This document shows, in pieces, positions 61,525 through 64,000 of a DNA stretch of 64,000 nt. The stretch's first letter is position 1, and each line of letters starts with the position of its first letter. A program made the position numbers and the translations under genes. The notes under the pieces were generated by a model. The model was not told the origin of the DNA. It saw only the letters and a list, made by a program, of their open reading frames with translations, and did no database searches. This DNA is from Bacteroidales bacterium (GTDB lineage: Bacteria > Bacteroidota > Bacteroidia > Bacteroidales > Marinilabiliaceae): the NCBI GenBank assembly GCA_024401355.1, contig JAKSLF010000007.1, forward strand, positions 34,858 through 98,857, given 5' to 3'.

Positions 61525-61980
61525 TTATTTCTTCTCCATGTGTGCTGCCATCACTCCGTTGACTACTTCATATTTGTCATATTCTACAAATCCGTCTCGC
61601 TTGTAAAAGTTATACGTGTTTGTGTCGTTTATATATGAGCAGAGCCATTCTCTTTTATAGTCAAACATCGATTCAAGTTTCCTCTGAAGTTTTCGTCCTA
61701 GTCCTTTGCCTTGATATTTCGGGTCTATCATCAGTCGTCCTATATACAATGATCCGTCATTCACATTACCGCGTACAGAACCGATTATTTTGTTGTCGTC
61801 CGACAGCATTTTTAGTATTGTGTCTTTGCCAAATTCTGCAATGCAGTTTTCAAGTGTGTCCATCATCTGTGGTATCTCTTCACACTTCAATGTTTCGGCA
61901 ACAGGCTTAAATGCTCTTTTTTGTAATTCCAGCAACTCTTTCATGTCATCGATAGTCGCAGTCTCAATTCTGTATTCCAT
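61525..61980 (-). CDS. GNAT family N-acetyltransferase
   Basis: A 151-residue acetyltransferase. MEYRIETATIDDMKELLELQ is the usual N-terminal strand-helix, and the acetyl-CoA loop is LMIDPKYQGKGLGRKLQRKL (Q/RxxGxG). The C-terminal YNFYKRDGFVEYDKYEV is typical. Substrate unknown. It lies 22 bp downstream of the nitroreductase on the same strand. Confidence 0.9.
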   Translation of the reverse strand: MEYRIETATIDDMKELLELQKRAFKPVAETLKCEEIPQMMDTLENCIAEFGKDTILKMLSDDNKIIGSVRGNVNDGSLYIGRLMIDPKYQGKGLGRKLQRKLESMFDYKREWLCSYINDTNTYNFYKRDGFVEYDKYEVVNGVMAAHMEKK

Positions 61981-62002
61981 AGCCTTTTTTTTAGTGAATG
62001 TC

Positions 62003-62518
62003 TTATTCCCAGAATGTAGCTATTTCTCCCATATCCTTTCGTGTGTGTGCCTTGATAGGTGTTTCTGGATCGGCATACCCGATAGGTATCAGCACATCAA
62101 CCTCTTCGCCGTCATTTAGTTTCAGCACTTCGCTGGCTATTGTGGTGTCGAAGTTGCAAACCCAGCATGTCGACAGTCCCAAGTCCGTAGCCTTAAGTGT
62201 GATATGCTCTGTTGCTATTGCGATGTCGATGTCGCAATGGTCCTTGCCGTCCGAACCTCTGTGCCAGCTCTGGTTGTGGTCGCCTATCACGGCAATCATT
62301 GCTGGTGCGCTCTCTATCCATTCCCTCTGATAGGCTTTCTTTATCTCGGCCAGCTTCTCCTTGTTGGTTATCACCACAAAGCGCCAAGGCTGTTTGTTGA
62401 CTGCCGATGGAGCCTGTCGTGCGGCTTCAATCACTTGGGTCAACATCTCTTTTGATGGAACCTCCGAGGTATATTTTCTCACCGAGGTTCTGTTCTTTAT
62501 TATCTCATCCAATATCAT
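62003..62518 (-). CDS. Nitroreductase family protein
   Basis: A 171-residue FMN-dependent oxidoreductase. IIKNRTSVRKYTSEVPSKEM supplies the Arg/Ser phosphate contacts, APSAVNKQPWRFVVITNKEK the next motif, and ITLKATDLGLSTCWVCNFDT the flavin-facing helix. Cytosolic, unlike the lipoprotein relative at 18998. Substrate unknown. Confidence 0.92.
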   Translation of the reverse strand: MILDEIIKNRTSVRKYTSEVPSKEMLTQVIEAARQAPSAVNKQPWRFVVITNKEKLAEIKKAYQREWIESAPAMIAVIGDHNQSWHRGSDGKDHCDIDIAIATEHITLKATDLGLSTCWVCNFDTTIASEVLKLNDGEEVDVLIPIGYADPETPIKAHTRKDMGEIATFWE

Positions 62519-62536
62519 AGTGCTTAACTTGTTTTC

Positions 62537-63259
62537 TTAAGATTCAAGACAGAAAAAACTCATTTCAAGTGCATCAAATATAAGTAGACGGTCGGTCAGC
62601 AGATGGCCGATGCCGAGTATATACTTCACGGCCTCCGTTGCTTGTATCGTGCCGACAATACCTGGTACAACGCCCAGTATTCCCTTTGCCGCACACGACT
62701 CACATCCCTTGGTGTCTTCTGCTTCAGGGAATATGTCCCTATAGCTTCTGCTTCCTGGCACACACGTCACCGTCTGGCCGCCAAACTGCTGCACTCCGCC
62801 AATGCTGAACGCCTTGCCTATCCTTGTGCATACATCGTTGATGAGATATTTCGACTCAAAGTGGTCCGTCGCCTCAATGACGAAGTCGTAGCCTGACAAT
62901 ATCTCCTCGGCATTCTCCGTGGTGAGGAATCCGTTGTGGCATATCACCTCCACGTGCGTATTTATCTCCCTTATTCTTGCCTTGGCCGATTCTGTCTTGG
63001 GCGTTCCTACTGCCGATGTCGAGTGTATCACTTGCCTCTGCAGGTTGCTCAGGTCCACGTTGTCTCCATCCACTATTCCCAGTGTCCCGATGCCGGCAGC
63101 TGCCAGATAGAGTAGGGCGGGTGAACCAAGCCCTCCGGCTCCCACAACGCACACTTTCGCCTCTTTCAGTTTCTTCTGACCCTGCGGACCGACGCCTTCA
63201 AGGTCTATGTGTCTGAGGTATCGCTGGACCTCTTCGTCAGTGAATGTTTTCTTGTCCAT
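62537..63259 (-). CDS. ThiF/MoeB/HesA-family adenylyltransferase
   Basis: A 240-residue E1-like enzyme that activates the C-terminus of a small sulfur carrier (ThiS or MoaD). RYLRHIDLEGVGPQGQKKLK and VVGAGGLGSPALLYLAAAGI (nucleotide loop) are followed by DLSNLQRQVIHSTSAVGTPK (Arg/Lys) and FVIEATDHFESKYLINDVC. One zinc pair, CESCAAKG, is visible; the second CxxC expected near the C-terminus is missing because the protein ends at DALEMSFFCLES. So zinc binding may be lost. ThiF and MoeB cannot be separated here, as neither thi nor moa genes are adjacent. Confidence 0.88.
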   Translation of the reverse strand: MDKKTFTDEEVQRYLRHIDLEGVGPQGQKKLKEAKVCVVGAGGLGSPALLYLAAAGIGTLGIVDGDNVDLSNLQRQVIHSTSAVGTPKTESAKARIREINTHVEVICHNGFLTTENAEEILSGYDFVIEATDHFESKYLINDVCTRIGKAFSIGGVQQFGGQTVTCVPGSRSYRDIFPEAEDTKGCESCAAKGILGVVPGIVGTIQATEAVKYILGIGHLLTDRLLIFDALEMSFFCLES

Positions 63260-63273
63260 TGCTTTTAGCTTTT

Positions 63274-63852
63274 TTATAGCTCTACAAACAAGCCTATTGA
63301 TATGCCCTTGCTTCCGCCTGATATGTGATTATATTTAGCACCTTCGCAGTAATATCCAATGAATGGTGATAGTGCCACCTTGTGCAGTGCAATACGACAT
63401 CCTCCGTTGATGCCTCGGAAAAGGCCTCCTCTTGCATTGTTGTAGTTTGATACTTGTGTGCCGATGTTGGCATATACGAATGGTGACGCTATTCGTTTGC
63501 CGAAGTCATATTTCACCCATGCGTATATTGGCATTGTGAAAAATGCTCCGTCATATTCATAGTATACGTCTTTTTCTGTCTCTAGGTCGTCTTTCAGGCT
63601 ATCAAACAGATAGTCGACGTCCATGTTGATGCTTGGAGTGATTCCTACTCCGGTCTGCAATTGAGGCACGATTCTTTTTCCTAGGTCTATCATCACTCCT
63701 TCGGTAGCCAGACCGCTGTTACGGCCTACATCTCCGAGGTGTATCACCATGCCTTTGCTTGTTAATGCCTTGCGGCTTACTTCGTTATTCTGCTCCTGAC
63801 CCATAGCCATAGTGGCAGTCAGAGCTAACAGTACTGCAATAATCGATTTCAT
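63274..63852 (-). CDS. Putative outer-membrane beta-barrel protein
   Basis: A 192-residue exported protein with signal peptide MKSIIAVLLALTATMAMGQ. The mature part has alternating strands such as GMVIHLGDVGRNSGLATEGV, FTMPIYAWVKYDFGKRIASP and FVYANIGTQVSNYNNARGGL, ending in SIGLFVEL, with a terminal hydrophobic strand typical of small barrels. Function unknown. The gene follows the terminator of the upstream partial gene and precedes the ThiF-like gene by 14 bp. Confidence 0.75.
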   Translation of the reverse strand: MKSIIAVLLALTATMAMGQEQNNEVSRKALTSKGMVIHLGDVGRNSGLATEGVMIDLGKRIVPQLQTGVGITPSINMDVDYLFDSLKDDLETEKDVYYEYDGAFFTMPIYAWVKYDFGKRIASPFVYANIGTQVSNYNNARGGLFRGINGGCRIALHKVALSPFIGYYCEGAKYNHISGGSKGISIGLFVEL

Positions 63853-63874
63853 AGGTTTGAGGTTTTTAATTGAA

Positions 63875-63903
63875 AGAGGTCGCTCCTAGCAGAAGCGACC
63901 TCT
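63875..63903 (-). terminator. Terminator of the partial gene at the right edge
   Basis: AGAGGTCGCT (63875-63884) pairs with AGCGACCTCT (63894-63903), a 10-bp stem. Confidence 0.75.
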
Positions 63904-63936
63904 ATTATTGATTGTCAATTTGCAATTGTCAAATCA

Positions 63937-64000
63937 TTAGAGCTGTGGACCAGCTGCAACGAGTGCCTTACCAGCTTCGTTAGTTGTGTACTTAGCGAAG
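63937..64000 (-). CDS. C-terminal end of an unidentified protein
   Basis: The last 20 codons of a gene entering from the right edge, read on the minus strand: FAKYTTNEAGKALVAAGPQL followed by TAA. Codon use looks like that of a well-expressed gene and a terminator follows. Too short to identify. Confidence 0.6.
   Translation of the reverse strand, partial: FAKYTTNEAGKALVAAGPQL

Overview
The window looks like chromosomal DNA of a Prevotella-type member of the Bacteroidales, probably from gut or rumen. The signs are Bacteroidetes promoters (TTTG, 19-21 bp, TAnnTTTG), near absence of Shine-Dalgarno sequences, many lipoproteins, a TonB-dependent receptor, NigD-like and DUF4369-type domains, and a large set of xylan-active glycoside hydrolases (GH10, GH43, GH8, GH3, GH5, GH27). 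No rRNA, tRNA or CRISPR array was seen.

Layout. 1-349: start of a DcuB-type dicarboxylate transporter on the minus strand, with a textbook promoter. 350-3592: a complete 3.2 kb IS1595-family transposon with perfect inverted ends, an 8-bp target duplication and two passenger genes. 3723-6893: blaI and a BlaR1-like protease fused to a thioredoxin domain, with a palindromic operator over the promoter. 7072-9012: flavin reductase, NifX-like protein and an LrgA/LrgB pair. 9142-11853: a modular GH10 xylanase. 11990-18997: an accessory island with a second transposon of the same family, the remnant of a third, a Panacea-type toxin-antitoxin pair between two 64-bp direct repeats, two tiny membrane proteins, two tandem putative small RNAs and about 0.8 kb of repeat-rich non-coding DNA.

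18998-22436: redox lipoproteins and a GH27 alpha-galactosidase. 22445-30021 (minus): TonB receptor, HemN, HemG, an MFS permease and a DUF1593 lipoprotein, possibly a porphyrin-salvage unit. 30167-40329: housekeeping genes (ndk, nrnA, a PPIase, ppk1, nth, alkD-like, CDF transporter and others). 40468-50150 (minus): five polysaccharide-degradation genes, including a GH43-GH8 fusion, without a SusC/SusD pair. 50293-55664: IorA, IorB, phenylacetate-CoA ligase, aminotransferase and thioesterase, a coherent aryl-acid/aromatic amino acid module. 56673-57855: a thioredoxin-like protein with a sigma-region-2 protein that has no recognisable region 4. 57921-64000: nucleotidyltransferase, sugar kinase, HerA-like ATPase, acetyltransferase, nitroreductase, ThiF-like protein, an outer-membrane protein and the end of an unidentified gene.

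The most unusual content is the transposon family. Two intact copies share ends, transposase and the first ~70 codons of a leucine-rich-repeat passenger. They differ abruptly in the rest of that passenger and in the gene behind the transposase, so they look like a mobile chassis that exchanges cargo at both arms.
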